The position numbers and the translations under genes are program-made. DNA of 56,833 bases, from contig URXG01000008.1 in NCBI GenBank assembly GCA_900551715.1, forward strand, positions 1-56,833, given 5' to 3'. Each line of letters starts with the position of its first letter. Position 1 is the stretch's first letter. The stretch comes from an uncultured Blautia sp. Lineage in GTDB: Bacteria; Bacillota; Clostridia; Lachnospirales; Lachnospiraceae. The notes below the pieces were generated by a model that was not told where the DNA came from, did no database searches, and worked only from the letters and a program-made list of their open reading frames with translations. This document shows, piece by piece, positions 41,702 through 48,837 of this stretch.

Positions 41702-42667
41702 TTGGCTGAATATCGTCGTTTTGTTGCCTATATCTACGAGTATCAGAAAGGAAAAAAATCCTCTAACTGTGGATTTGTGAGGGTAGAATCCAGGGGGGAA
41801 GTATGTAGAATGGAATTTCATATCCAATGTCCGGGGCTGATATCGGGAATTGGGTGTAAAATCTATGGATTTGTGAGAAACAGAGGTTTGATGGATGGAA
41901 GCCTTCTGGGAGAATGCACCACAGAGACAGACCGGATAGAATATGCGATGGAGACCGATCCGGAATGCATGGGAACAGCAGAAATTATTCTGAAAAAAAC
42001 AGCAGGACTTATACTGCTTACAGAGAACGAGGGATTTTTTGGAACAGAGTGGGATGATCAACCCATTCGACCTGAGAATTTCCGGGTTGTAGATAAGCCA
42101 GTAGAAAAACAACTGCCAGATGAAAGTCAGAACAGTAATCAGAATAAAGAAAATCCAGTTGAAAATGAACAGAAAACAGAACCGGATAAATCAGGCTCAG
42201 GTACATCCGAAGGAGAGATGTCTCCTTCGGAAAAGATACCCCAGGAACAGAAGACAGATCAATCGGAACAACCAGTATCTTCATACCAAAAAGAACTCCA
42301 CGCCCAGTCCCTGGAAGCTCAGCCCGAAATCCTTCCCGGAACACCATGGGATGCTTTCAGTGATGGTGAACTGACAGACTGCAGGAAAATTACGCCAGAT
42401 GAGCTTCATTGTATGGGACGCCGGTTCTGTATGCTGAAAAACAACCGTTTTCTTCAATATGGATATTATAATTTCGGACATCTTCTGTTATGCCGAAACC
42501 GCAGAGGACAGTACATTCTGGGAGTTCCCGGAGGGTATGACCAGCAGGAACGGTTTATGGCAGGGATGTTTGGCTTTCCTTATTTTAAGGAAAGCAGTCA
42601 GATTTCTCTTCCGGGAAGAAAAGGCGGTTACTGGTACCGGTCAGTCGATTCCCCGAATTTCCACTGA
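41702..42667 (+). CDS. Conserved protein of unknown function (DUF6128-like)
   Basis: About 321 residues. The N-terminal domain (about 1-120, 'YRRFVAYIYEYQKGKKSSN' and 'FHIQCPGLISGIGCKIYGF') resembles uncharacterised Lachnospiraceae proteins I associate with DUF6128. A polar Glu/Gln/Ser-rich linker (about 125-215) follows, then a C-terminal domain rich in aromatics and glycine ('YYNFGHLLLCRNRRGQYILG'). No signal peptide or membrane helix is seen. The start is TTG at 41702, dictated by GGAGGTGG just upstream; ATG at 41678 has no ribosome site. Its 3' end overlaps the convergent nrdG by 27 bases. Confidence 0.72.
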   Translation: MAEYRRFVAYIYEYQKGKKSSNCGFVRVESRGEVCRMEFHIQCPGLISGIGCKIYGFVRNRGLMDGSLLGECTTETDRIEYAMETDPECMGTAEIILKKTAGLILLTENEGFFGTEWDDQPIRPENFRVVDKPVEKQLPDESQNSNQNKENPVENEQKTEPDKSGSGTSEGEMSPSEKIPQEQKTDQSEQPVSSYQKELHAQSLEAQPEILPGTPWDAFSDGELTDCRKITPDELHCMGRRFCMLKNNRFLQYGYYNFGHLLLCRNRRGQYILGVPGGYDQQERFMAGMFGFPYFKESSQISLPGRKGGYWYRSVDSPNFH

Positions 42668-43339
42668 GGGGATTGTCTGAAGGAGAATACTGCGAAAATA
42701 TTCCAGTTCTTCCTGAGTATAGCTACTGAATCCAGGCTGCAGGACTTCGTCAGAATCTTTGTAAGCCTGGAGATAGTAGGATTTGGCTCCTTTCAGCCAC
42801 TGTCCGATCTCCTGAAAATCTTTTTCGTTATGAAGTTCTCTGACTACAGTAGTACGGAATTCATAATCATAGTTATGGTGCAGAAGAAAATCAACGGTTT
42901 CTTTTACAGCACCCAGATCCGGGTGCATAAGTCCTGTGAGAGAAGGGTAATTATCGGGACAGGCTTTGATATCTATTGCAGTCATTTGGATAAGATCCTG
43001 TTCAAAAAGATTTTTCAGAATATGAGGATGCGTACCATTTGTGTCCAGCTTTACAGGATAACCCAGACCGCGGATTTCTCTGATAAAATCTGCAAGATCC
43101 GGTGAGAGAGTAGGTTCTCCTCCAGATATACATACTCCCTCCAGGATACCCTGACGTTTTTTCAAAAAAGAAAGAACTTCTTCTGTGGGAATAACAGGCT
43201 CATTTCCCGGACGGAGCACCAGACCACTGTTCTGACAGAAAGGGCAGCGGAAGTTGCAGCTTCCCAGAAAGATTGTTGCGGCTACCCTGCCCGGGTAATC
43301 CAGAAGTGTTGTTTTGTTTAGACCATGAATTTTTGGCAT
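42641..43339 (-). CDS. nrdG: Anaerobic ribonucleotide reductase activase (NrdG-type radical SAM)
   Basis: 232-residue radical SAM enzyme with CxxxCxxC at Cys28/32/35 ('GSCNFRCPFCQNSG') and 'GVCISGGEPTLSPDL'. It belongs to the group annotated as anaerobic ribonucleoside-triphosphate reductase activating protein, which generates the glycyl radical on NrdD. It is longer than classical NrdG (about 155) and resembles the 230-residue subtype with 'LLDYPGRVAATIFLG'. No nrdD adjoins it. A PflA-like activase for another glycyl radical enzyme is an alternative. GGAG precedes the ATG. Confidence 0.85.
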   Translation of the reverse strand: MPKIHGLNKTTLLDYPGRVAATIFLGSCNFRCPFCQNSGLVLRPGNEPVIPTEEVLSFLKKRQGILEGVCISGGEPTLSPDLADFIREIRGLGYPVKLDTNGTHPHILKNLFEQDLIQMTAIDIKACPDNYPSLTGLMHPDLGAVKETVDFLLHHNYDYEFRTTVVRELHNEKDFQEIGQWLKGAKSYYLQAYKDSDEVLQPGFSSYTQEELEYFRSILLQTIPSVEIRGID

Positions 43340-43421
43340 GGTATTTCTCCTTCAATATAATTGTTGCATTATTTATCACGATTTGCACGGTGACTACTAT
43401 TTCCATTCTAATTTTTGTCCA

Positions 43422-43450
43422 TTGATTTTGCAAGTGTCATTTACTATACT
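43422..43450 (+). promoter_or_regulatory. SigA promoter of tRNA-tadA
   Basis: TTGATT (43422-43427), a 17-base spacer, TATACT (43445-43450), about 55 bases before the TTG start of tadA. Confidence 0.6.
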
Positions 43451-43505
43451 GAAAAGGAATATCAGGAAAAAATACCTGCGAATACTTTATCAGGAGGAAA
43501 AACTT

Positions 43506-44012
43506 TTGACAGAACAGGAACGATATATGAAAGAAGCCATCCGTCAGGCAAAAAAAGCCAGAGCACTGGAGGAAGTACCTATAGGATGTGTGATCGTACG
43601 TGAAGGAAAAATTATTGCCAGAGGATATAACAGACGAAACACAGATAAGAATACACTTTCACATGCAGAGCTGAATGCTATCCGCAAAGCAAGTAAGAAG
43701 CTGGGAGACTGGCGGTTGGAAGGCTGTACCATGTATGTGACACTGGAACCCTGTCAGATGTGTGCAGGAGCACTGGTGCAGTCCAGAATTGACGAAGTGG
43801 TTATTGGCAGTATGAATCCCAAGGCAGGCTGTGCCGGGTCAGTACTGAATCTTCTGGAAGTAGACGGATTTAATCATAAAGTAAAAATCACCAGAGGAAT
43901 TCTGGAAGAAGAATGTTCTGCTATGCTGTCAGATTTTTTTCGGGAACTGAGGGAAAAAAAGAAACGTCTGAAAATTCTGGCAAAACAGCAGGCACAGGAA
44001 GAACGGGAATAA
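43506..44012 (+). CDS. tadA: tRNA-specific adenosine-34 deaminase (TadA)
   Basis: 168-residue zinc deaminase that converts A34 to inosine in tRNA-Arg(ACG). Active-site 'SHAELNAIRKA' (His53, Glu55) and 'LEPCQMCAGAL' (Cys83, Cys86) are complete. The start is TTG at 43506, fixed by AGGAGG 8 bases upstream; the frame extends further back without a site. The C-terminus is Lys/Arg/Glu-rich. This is unrelated to the pilus ATPase also called TadA. An SRP RNA and dnaX-recR lie downstream, a common Firmicute neighbourhood for this gene. Confidence 0.95.
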   Translation: MTEQERYMKEAIRQAKKARALEEVPIGCVIVREGKIIARGYNRRNTDKNTLSHAELNAIRKASKKLGDWRLEGCTMYVTLEPCQMCAGALVQSRIDEVVIGSMNPKAGCAGSVLNLLEVDGFNHKVKITRGILEEECSAMLSDFFRELREKKKRLKILAKQQAQEERE

Positions 44013-44028
44013 ATCAAAAGTTACCAGC

Positions 44029-44056
44029 TTGTTTTTTGTGGGGAAAGTGATATGAT
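44029..44056 (+). promoter_or_regulatory. Probable promoter of yqeY
   Basis: TTGTTT (44029-44034), 16-base spacer, TATGAT (44051-44056), 33 bases before the yqeY ATG. Confidence 0.45.
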
Positions 44057-44089
44057 AAAATCAATGATGAAAACGAGGAGGATTTTAAA

Positions 44090-44527
44090 ATGACACTGGA
44101 AGCATTAAGAAAAGATATGGTTGCAGCCATGAAAGCAAAGGACAAAACAACAAAGGATGCAGTTTCCTCTCTGGTATCTGCGGTAAAGAAAGCTGCTATT
44201 GATGAAGGATGTCGTGAAGATGTTCCGGAAGCACTGGTAGATCGTGTGGTTCTGAAAGAAATGAAAACAGTAAAAGAACAGCTGGATACCTGTCCGGAAA
44301 GCAGAGATGACCTGCGTGCGGAATATCAGGCAAGATATGACGTGATTGCCAAATACGCACCACAGCAGATGGGAGCCGATGAGATCCGTACTTATCTGGA
44401 AGAAAAATTTGCAGAAGTTCTGGCAACAAAGAATAAAGGTCAGATCATGAAAGCAGTGATGGGAGATCTGAAAGGCAAAGCAGACGGTAAGCTGATTAAT
44501 CAGGTTGTAGCAGATTTTTGTAAATGA
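44090..44527 (+). CDS. yqeY: GatB/YqeY domain protein
   Basis: 145-residue YqeY protein, the free-standing version of the C-terminal tRNA-binding helical domain of GatB. Features: 'MTLEALRKDMVAAMKAKDK', 'RVVLKEMKTVKEQLD', 'YLEEKFAEVLATKNKGQIMK' broken across helices, and 'KADGKLINQVVADFCK' at the end. Its molecular role is not established; a link to aminoacyl-tRNA metabolism is assumed. GAGGAGG precedes the ATG. It is followed by the dispersed repeat and a bidirectional terminator. Confidence 0.92.
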   Translation: MTLEALRKDMVAAMKAKDKTTKDAVSSLVSAVKKAAIDEGCREDVPEALVDRVVLKEMKTVKEQLDTCPESRDDLRAEYQARYDVIAKYAPQQMGADEIRTYLEEKFAEVLATKNKGQIMKAVMGDLKGKADGKLINQVVADFCK

Positions 44528-44559
44528 AGGTAAAATGTTATCACCGAAGGTGATGTGGA

Positions 44560-44597
44560 ATGCATTTTGACTCGTAACTGTGTACTGAACAGTTACG
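44560..44597. repeat. Dispersed GTAACTGT palindrome, copy 5
   Basis: CGTAACTGT (44573-44581) and ACAGTTACG (44589-44597), a perfect 9-bp stem around GTACTGA. The preceding bases 44560-44581 are identical to the minus strand at 41568-41589. A separate small hairpin, TCACC-GAA-GGTGA, lies at 44541-44553. Confidence 0.8.
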
Positions 44598-44609
44598 AAA
44601 GTATAAAAA

Positions 44610-44642
44610 ATACTCTGTGGCTCATAATGAACTACAGAGTAT
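44610..44642. terminator. Bidirectional terminator between yqeY and ffs
   Basis: ATACTCTGT (44610-44618) and ACAGAGTAT (44634-44642), a 9-bp perfect stem. Tail is TTTTTAT on the minus strand (for ffs) and AATTTTGCATTTTTTT on the plus strand (for yqeY). Confidence 0.82.
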
Positions 44643-44656
44643 AATTTTGCATTTTT

Positions 44657-44922
44657 TTCCGCGCGCCGCACTTCGAAATGTTCCCATGGACGTTACCTCT
44701 ACAGTTAACTCGGCCCAGGCACCCTTACGGCACACAAGAGCTTCTGCTTAGTGCTGCTACATTCCTGTCCTGACACGGTTCACAGATTCCTGTTGCGTAA
44801 GACCCAAACGTCAACGCCACTTATAAAGGGCAGCTCCACAAGAGACAAACCTCAGATTGGCATCACCCCTGCTGTAGCGGATTGCAGGTACAGGGCACCG
44901 CTATCTCCCCGGCTGCGCGGAA
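44657..44922 (-). ncRNA. ffs: Signal recognition particle RNA, large (Alu-containing) type
   Basis: On the minus strand this stretch reads as a Clostridia-type large SRP RNA. The 5' region 'AGCGGTGCCCTGTACC' and 'TGCAATCCGCTACAGCAGGG' form the Alu domain. The conserved helix 8 sequence lies in 'GAACCGTGTCAGGACAGGA' followed by 'ATGTAGCAGCACTAAG', the FtsY/Ffh-binding S domain. The termini TTCCGCGC and GCGCGGAA are perfectly complementary, which sets the ends and gives 266 nt. The RNA is the core of the particle that targets membrane proteins co-translationally. A consensus promoter and a terminator bracket it. Confidence 0.93.
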
Positions 44923-44926
44923 CTTA

Positions 44927-44978
44927 AGTATAGACGATTTTTGTACACTTGTCAAGTAGGGGTAAAGTATTATATAAT
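44927..44978. promoter_or_regulatory. Divergent, overlapping ffs and pfkA promoters
   Basis: Minus strand: perfect TTGACA (plus TGTCAA, 44950-44955), 17-base spacer, TATACT (plus AGTATA, 44927-44932), 5 bases before the ffs 5' end. Plus strand: TTGTCA (44949-44954), 18-base spacer, TATAAT (44973-44978), for pfkA. Both -35 elements use the same palindrome CTTGTCAAG, so polymerase cannot occupy both at once. Confidence 0.78.
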
Positions 44979-45023
44979 AGAAATGATTTTTAAGAAACAA
45001 CAATAAGGAGGAACAGCAAAGCT

Positions 45024-46106
45024 ATGATAAAAAGAATCGGATTATTGACAAGCGGTGGAGATTGCCAGGCTCTGAATGCTACTATGCGAGGTGTTGTAAA
45101 GGCATTATCCAATGCAGTAGATGATTTGGAAGTTTATGGTTTTGATGATGGATACAAGGGTCTGATCTATGGTAAATATCGGATGCTCAGTGCCAAAGAT
45201 TTTTCTGGAATCCTTACAAGAGGAGGCACTATTCTCGGTACATCCCGTCAGCCATTCAAACTGATGCGTGTTCCGGATGAGAAGGGTCTGGATAAAGTAG
45301 AAGCAATGAAACAGACCTATTATAAACTGTGCCTGGACTGTCTGGTGATCCTGGGTGGTAATGGAACACAGAAAACAGCCAACCTTCTGAAAGAGGAAGG
45401 TCTGAATATAATCCACCTGCCAAAGACCATTGACAATGATATTTATGGAACAGATATGACTTTTGGTTTCCAGAGTGCTGTGAATATTGCTACTAATGCT
45501 ATTGACTGTATTCATACCACAGCAACTTCTCATGGCAGAGTATTTATTGTAGAAATCATGGGACATAAAGTAGGAAGCCTGACACTTCATGCAGGTATTG
45601 CTGGTGGTGCAGACATTATCCTTATTCCGGAGATTCCATACGATATCAAGAAAGTATGTGCAGCTATTCAGAACAGAAACAAAGAAGGTAAGAGATTTAC
45701 TATTCTGGCTGTTGCAGAAGGTGCCATTTCCAAAGAAGATGCAGAACTTCCAAAGAAGAAATACAAAGAAAAACTGGAAGCAAGAGCCAAAAAATATCCG
45801 TCCGTTTCCTACGAGATTGCAGACCGCATCAACAAAGAACTTGGAAGCGAAGTACGTGTCACAGTTCCGGGACACATTCAGCGAGGCGGAGAGCCATGCC
45901 CATATGATCGTGTACTTTCCACCAGAATCGGTGCTGGTGCAGCTGAAGCTATCCTGGATGAGGAATATGGCATCATGATCGGCATTATTAATGGTAAGAT
46001 CAAGAGAGTTCCTCTGGAAGAATGTGCAGGCAAGCTGAAAATGGTATCTCCAAAAGACCAGCTGGTCAAAGCTGCCAAACAGATTGGAATCAGCTTCGGA
46101 GACTGA
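45024..46106 (+). CDS. pfkA: 6-phosphofructokinase
   Basis: 360-residue phosphofructokinase; makes fructose-1,6-bisphosphate in glycolysis. Motifs: 'LLTSGGDCQALNATMRG', 'RGGTILGTSRQ', 'ILGGNGTQKTANLL' (111-115), 'LPKTIDNDIYGTD' (133-139) and 'EIMGHKVGSLTLHAGIAGG' with the substrate Met-Gly. The nucleotide site has Gly at the classical position 104 (GGNG), typical of ATP use, but Lys in PKTIDND, typical of PPi-type and long ATP-dependent enzymes. It is longer than E. coli PfkA (320). AAGGAGG precedes the ATG. Confidence 0.95.
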   Translation: MIKRIGLLTSGGDCQALNATMRGVVKALSNAVDDLEVYGFDDGYKGLIYGKYRMLSAKDFSGILTRGGTILGTSRQPFKLMRVPDEKGLDKVEAMKQTYYKLCLDCLVILGGNGTQKTANLLKEEGLNIIHLPKTIDNDIYGTDMTFGFQSAVNIATNAIDCIHTTATSHGRVFIVEIMGHKVGSLTLHAGIAGGADIILIPEIPYDIKKVCAAIQNRNKEGKRFTILAVAEGAISKEDAELPKKKYKEKLEARAKKYPSVSYEIADRINKELGSEVRVTVPGHIQRGGEPCPYDRVLSTRIGAGAAEAILDEEYGIMIGIINGKIKRVPLEECAGKLKMVSPKDQLVKAAKQIGISFGD

Positions 46107-46136
46107 TTCTATTCTAACTGTAAATAAGAACAATGA

Positions 46137-46207
46137 CCGCCGTGGGAGTTTTCCTGCGGCGGCCTTAATGCCTGAGGGATAACCCGATTCTTTTACAGAC
46201 TCAGGCA
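46137..46207 (+). other. Two hairpins in the pfkA-dnaX gap
   Basis: CCGCCGTGGGA (46137-46147) pairs with TCCTGCGGCGG (46152-46162), and TGCCTGAG (46169-46176) pairs with CTCAGGCA (46200-46207). The first, GC-rich, lacks a U-tract and is followed by CCTTAATG, so it is at most a weak terminator for pfkA. The second abuts the dnaX ribosome site (GGAGAGGAG) and could modulate dnaX translation. Confidence 0.5.
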
Positions 46208-46223
46208 GGAGAGGAGTGTATTT

Positions 46224-47825
46224 ATGAGTTATACTGCCCTGTATCGAAAGTTCAGACCTGACAATTTTGCAGACGTCAAGGGGCAGGATCATATTGTCAC
46301 TACACTGACAAATCAGATTAAAGCCAACCGCATCGGTCATGCATATCTGTTCTGTGGTACCAGAGGTACCGGTAAGACCACAGTAGCCAAAATCCTTGCA
46401 AAAGCAGTTAACTGTCAGCACCCGGTTAACGGAAGTCCCTGCAATGAGTGCGAAATGTGCAAGGCGATCCAGGCAGGAACATCTATGAATGTGATTGAGA
46501 TTGATGCAGCATCCAACAATGGTGTGGATAATATTCGAGAGATCAGGGAAGAAGTAACTTATCGTCCTACGGAGGGCAACTACAAAGTATATATTATCGA
46601 TGAAGTGCATATGCTTTCTACCGGTGCCTTTAATGCTCTTCTCAAGACTCTGGAGGAACCACCGTCTTATGTGATCTTTATTCTGGCCACCACAGAAGCA
46701 CACAAGATTCCGGTAACCATTTTGTCCAGATGTCAGAGATATGATTTTCACAGGATTTCCATTGATACGATCGCAGCTCGCCTTTCTGAACTTCTTCAGG
46801 CAGAGGGGGTAGAGGCAGAAGAAAAAGCAGTTCGCTACGTTGCCAAGGCAGGAGACGGTTCCATGCGAGATGCATTGAGCCTTCTGGATCAGTGTATTGC
46901 TTTTTATCTGGGTCAGACACTTACCTATGACAAAGTGTTGGAAGTGTTGGGGGCAGTAGATACAGAAGTTTTCAGCAGACTTCTTCGGAGGATTTTGGCA
47001 GGAGATGTGACAGCAGCCATCCGGATTCTGGAAGAACTGATCATAGGTGGCAGGGAACTGAGTCAGTTTGTAGGGGATTTTACCTGGTATATGCGTAATC
47101 TGCTTCTTGTAAAAACATCTGATAATCCGGAAGAAGCCATAGATGTTTCCTCCGATAATCTGAAACTTCTGAAAGAAGAAAGTGAAATGACAGATGTGGA
47201 TACGCTGATGCGCTATATCCGTATTTTTTCAGAGCTTTCCAATCAGATCCGGTTTGCCACACAGAAGAGGGTTCTGGTAGAGATTGCACTGATCAAGCTT
47301 TGCAGACCTGCCATGGAAACCAATCTGGACTCAGTACTTGATCGGATCCGGGTACTGGAACAGAAGATAGACGAAAGACCAGTGCAGCAGGTGGTGGTCC
47401 GTTCGCAGGGAGAAGCAGAGATGACAGCAGAGCCGGTGCAACAGAAGCCTCCTCAGAAAGCAGCACCGGAGGATCTACAGAAGATTGTTGCCAGCTGGAA
47501 AGTGATCGTAGGTCAGACTACTGCGGCTTTCAAACAGGCATTACTCCATTCTGTTCCAAAGTATAATGGGGAAACAGGAGAGCCTGTTCTTTTTGTTGAG
47601 TTCCAGACGCCGTTGGGCAGACTTTATCCTGACGATTCTGAAGCAAAACAGGAACTGCAGGATATTATAGAGAAGCAGATAGGCAAAAGCATTGAGCTTC
47701 ACATGCTGGTGGCGGAAGATCATCAGCAGACCAACCTGACACGGGTAACTGTGGATCAGGCAATCAGAGACAATATTCATATGGATATCGTGGTAGAAGA
47801 AGACCCAGAAACACACCAGGATTAA
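46224..47825 (+). CDS. dnaX: DNA polymerase III subunit gamma/tau (DnaX)
   Basis: 533-residue clamp-loader ATPase. Walker A 'GTRGTGKTT' (45-52), a zinc knuckle with Cys64, Cys73, Cys76, Cys79, Walker B 'IIDEVHMLSTGAFNALLKT' and the SRC motif 'ILSRCQRYDFHRI'. The C-terminal tau region (about 360-533) is Gln/Glu-rich then folded. No obvious gamma-generating slippery A-run was seen. Conserved operon dnaX-ybaB-recR follows. GAGGAG precedes the ATG. Confidence 0.97.
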   Translation: MSYTALYRKFRPDNFADVKGQDHIVTTLTNQIKANRIGHAYLFCGTRGTGKTTVAKILAKAVNCQHPVNGSPCNECEMCKAIQAGTSMNVIEIDAASNNGVDNIREIREEVTYRPTEGNYKVYIIDEVHMLSTGAFNALLKTLEEPPSYVIFILATTEAHKIPVTILSRCQRYDFHRISIDTIAARLSELLQAEGVEAEEKAVRYVAKAGDGSMRDALSLLDQCIAFYLGQTLTYDKVLEVLGAVDTEVFSRLLRRILAGDVTAAIRILEELIIGGRELSQFVGDFTWYMRNLLLVKTSDNPEEAIDVSSDNLKLLKEESEMTDVDTLMRYIRIFSELSNQIRFATQKRVLVEIALIKLCRPAMETNLDSVLDRIRVLEQKIDERPVQQVVVRSQGEAEMTAEPVQQKPPQKAAPEDLQKIVASWKVIVGQTTAAFKQALLHSVPKYNGETGEPVLFVEFQTPLGRLYPDDSEAKQELQDIIEKQIGKSIELHMLVAEDHQQTNLTRVTVDQAIRDNIHMDIVVEEDPETHQD

Positions 47826-47884
47826 GGCTGCCGGATATCTGTAATAGCATTATATTATAAAACATAAAACAGGAGGATTTTGCA

Positions 47885-48241
47885 ATGGCAAAACGTGGAG
47901 GATTCCCGGGTATGGGTATGCCGGGAAACATGAATAATCTTATGAAACAGGCACAGAAAATGCAGCGTCAGATGGAAGAAAATCAGAAAGCACTGGAAGA
48001 AAAGGAATTCAAGGCATCAGCAGGCGGCGGTGCAGTAGAAGTAACGATCTCCGGTAAGAGAGAAGTAACTAAAGTAACACTTGCAGAAGAAGTAGTAGAT
48101 CCGGATGACATCGAAATGCTGGAAGATCTGATCGTTGCAGCTACCAACGAAGCACTTCGCAAAGTAGAAGAAGAATCCGCAGCAGTTATGTCCAAACTCA
48201 CAGGAGGGCTGGGCGGTCTTGGCGGAGGTCTTCCTTTCTGA
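47885..48241 (+). CDS. YbaB/EbfC nucleoid-associated protein
   Basis: 118-residue YbaB/EbfC family DNA-binding protein that forms dimers and coats DNA. Motifs: N-terminal Gly/Met-rich segment, 'LMKQAQKMQRQMEENQKAL', 'AGGGAVEVTISGKREVTKV' and 'EDLIVAATNEALRKVEE'. The C-terminus is Gly-rich. Position between dnaX and recR is the standard order. AGGAGG precedes the ATG. Its stop shares a base with the recR ATG (TGATG), coupling translation. Confidence 0.95.
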   Translation: MAKRGGFPGMGMPGNMNNLMKQAQKMQRQMEENQKALEEKEFKASAGGGAVEVTISGKREVTKVTLAEEVVDPDDIEMLEDLIVAATNEALRKVEEESAAVMSKLTGGLGGLGGGLPF

Positions 48242-48837
48242 TGGAATACTACAGCACACATATTAACAAACTGATCGAGCAGCTGTCTCATCTTCCGGGT
48301 ATTGGTCCGAAATCTGCACAGCGTCTGGCTTTTCATATTATGAATATGCCAAAAGATCAGGTAGAGCAGCTGACTTCATCTATAACCGGTGCCAGAGAAA
48401 AAGTCCGATACTGTAAGAACTGCTGTACACTGACAGATCAGGAACTGTGCCCTATCTGCAGTAATCCCAAAAGAGACGCCACCACCATCATGGTAGTGGA
48501 AAACACCAGAGATCTTGCAGCATATGAAAAAACCGGCAAATACCATGGAGTATATCATGTACTCCATGGTGCGATCTCACCTATGCTTGGGATTGGACCT
48601 GACGATATCCGGCTGAAGGAACTGATGCAGCGTCTCCAGAAGGACGTAAAAGAAGTGATTATTGCAACCAATTCTAGTCTGGAAGGGGAAACAACAGCCA
48701 TGTACATCAGTAAGCTGATTAAGCCTACCGGTATTAAAGTCAGCAGAATCGCCAGTGGTGTTCCTGTAGGCGGAGATCTGGAATACATTGATGAAGTTAC
48801 ACTGCTCCGTGCATTGGAAGGAAGGGTGGAACTTTGA
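48241..48837 (+). CDS. recR: Recombination mediator RecR
   Basis: 198-residue RecR, which with RecF/RecO loads RecA on gapped DNA. N-terminal HhH 'LPGIGPKSAQRLAFHI', zinc finger with Cys58, Cys61, Cys70, Cys73, and a Toprim domain (about 80-175) with 'IMVVENTRDLAAYEKTGKY' and 'SLEGETTAMYI'. Normal length. Coupled to ybaB by a one-base overlap. Its stop overlaps the TTG start of the LacI-family gene (TTGA). Confidence 0.97.
   Translation: MEYYSTHINKLIEQLSHLPGIGPKSAQRLAFHIMNMPKDQVEQLTSSITGAREKVRYCKNCCTLTDQELCPICSNPKRDATTIMVVENTRDLAAYEKTGKYHGVYHVLHGAISPMLGIGPDDIRLKELMQRLQKDVKEVIIATNSSLEGETTAMYISKLIKPTGIKVSRIASGVPVGGDLEYIDEVTLLRALEGRVEL

Noticed and set aside
46137..46162. Intrinsic terminator for pfkA
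   Set aside because: The stem is strong but is followed by CCTTAATG with no U-tract.
45105..46751. 548-codon open frame on the minus strand across pfkA and dnaX
   Set aside because: It is antisense to two well-recognised genes, has Cys/Phe/Ile-rich composition typical of reverse-strand shadows, and no ribosome site or known motif.
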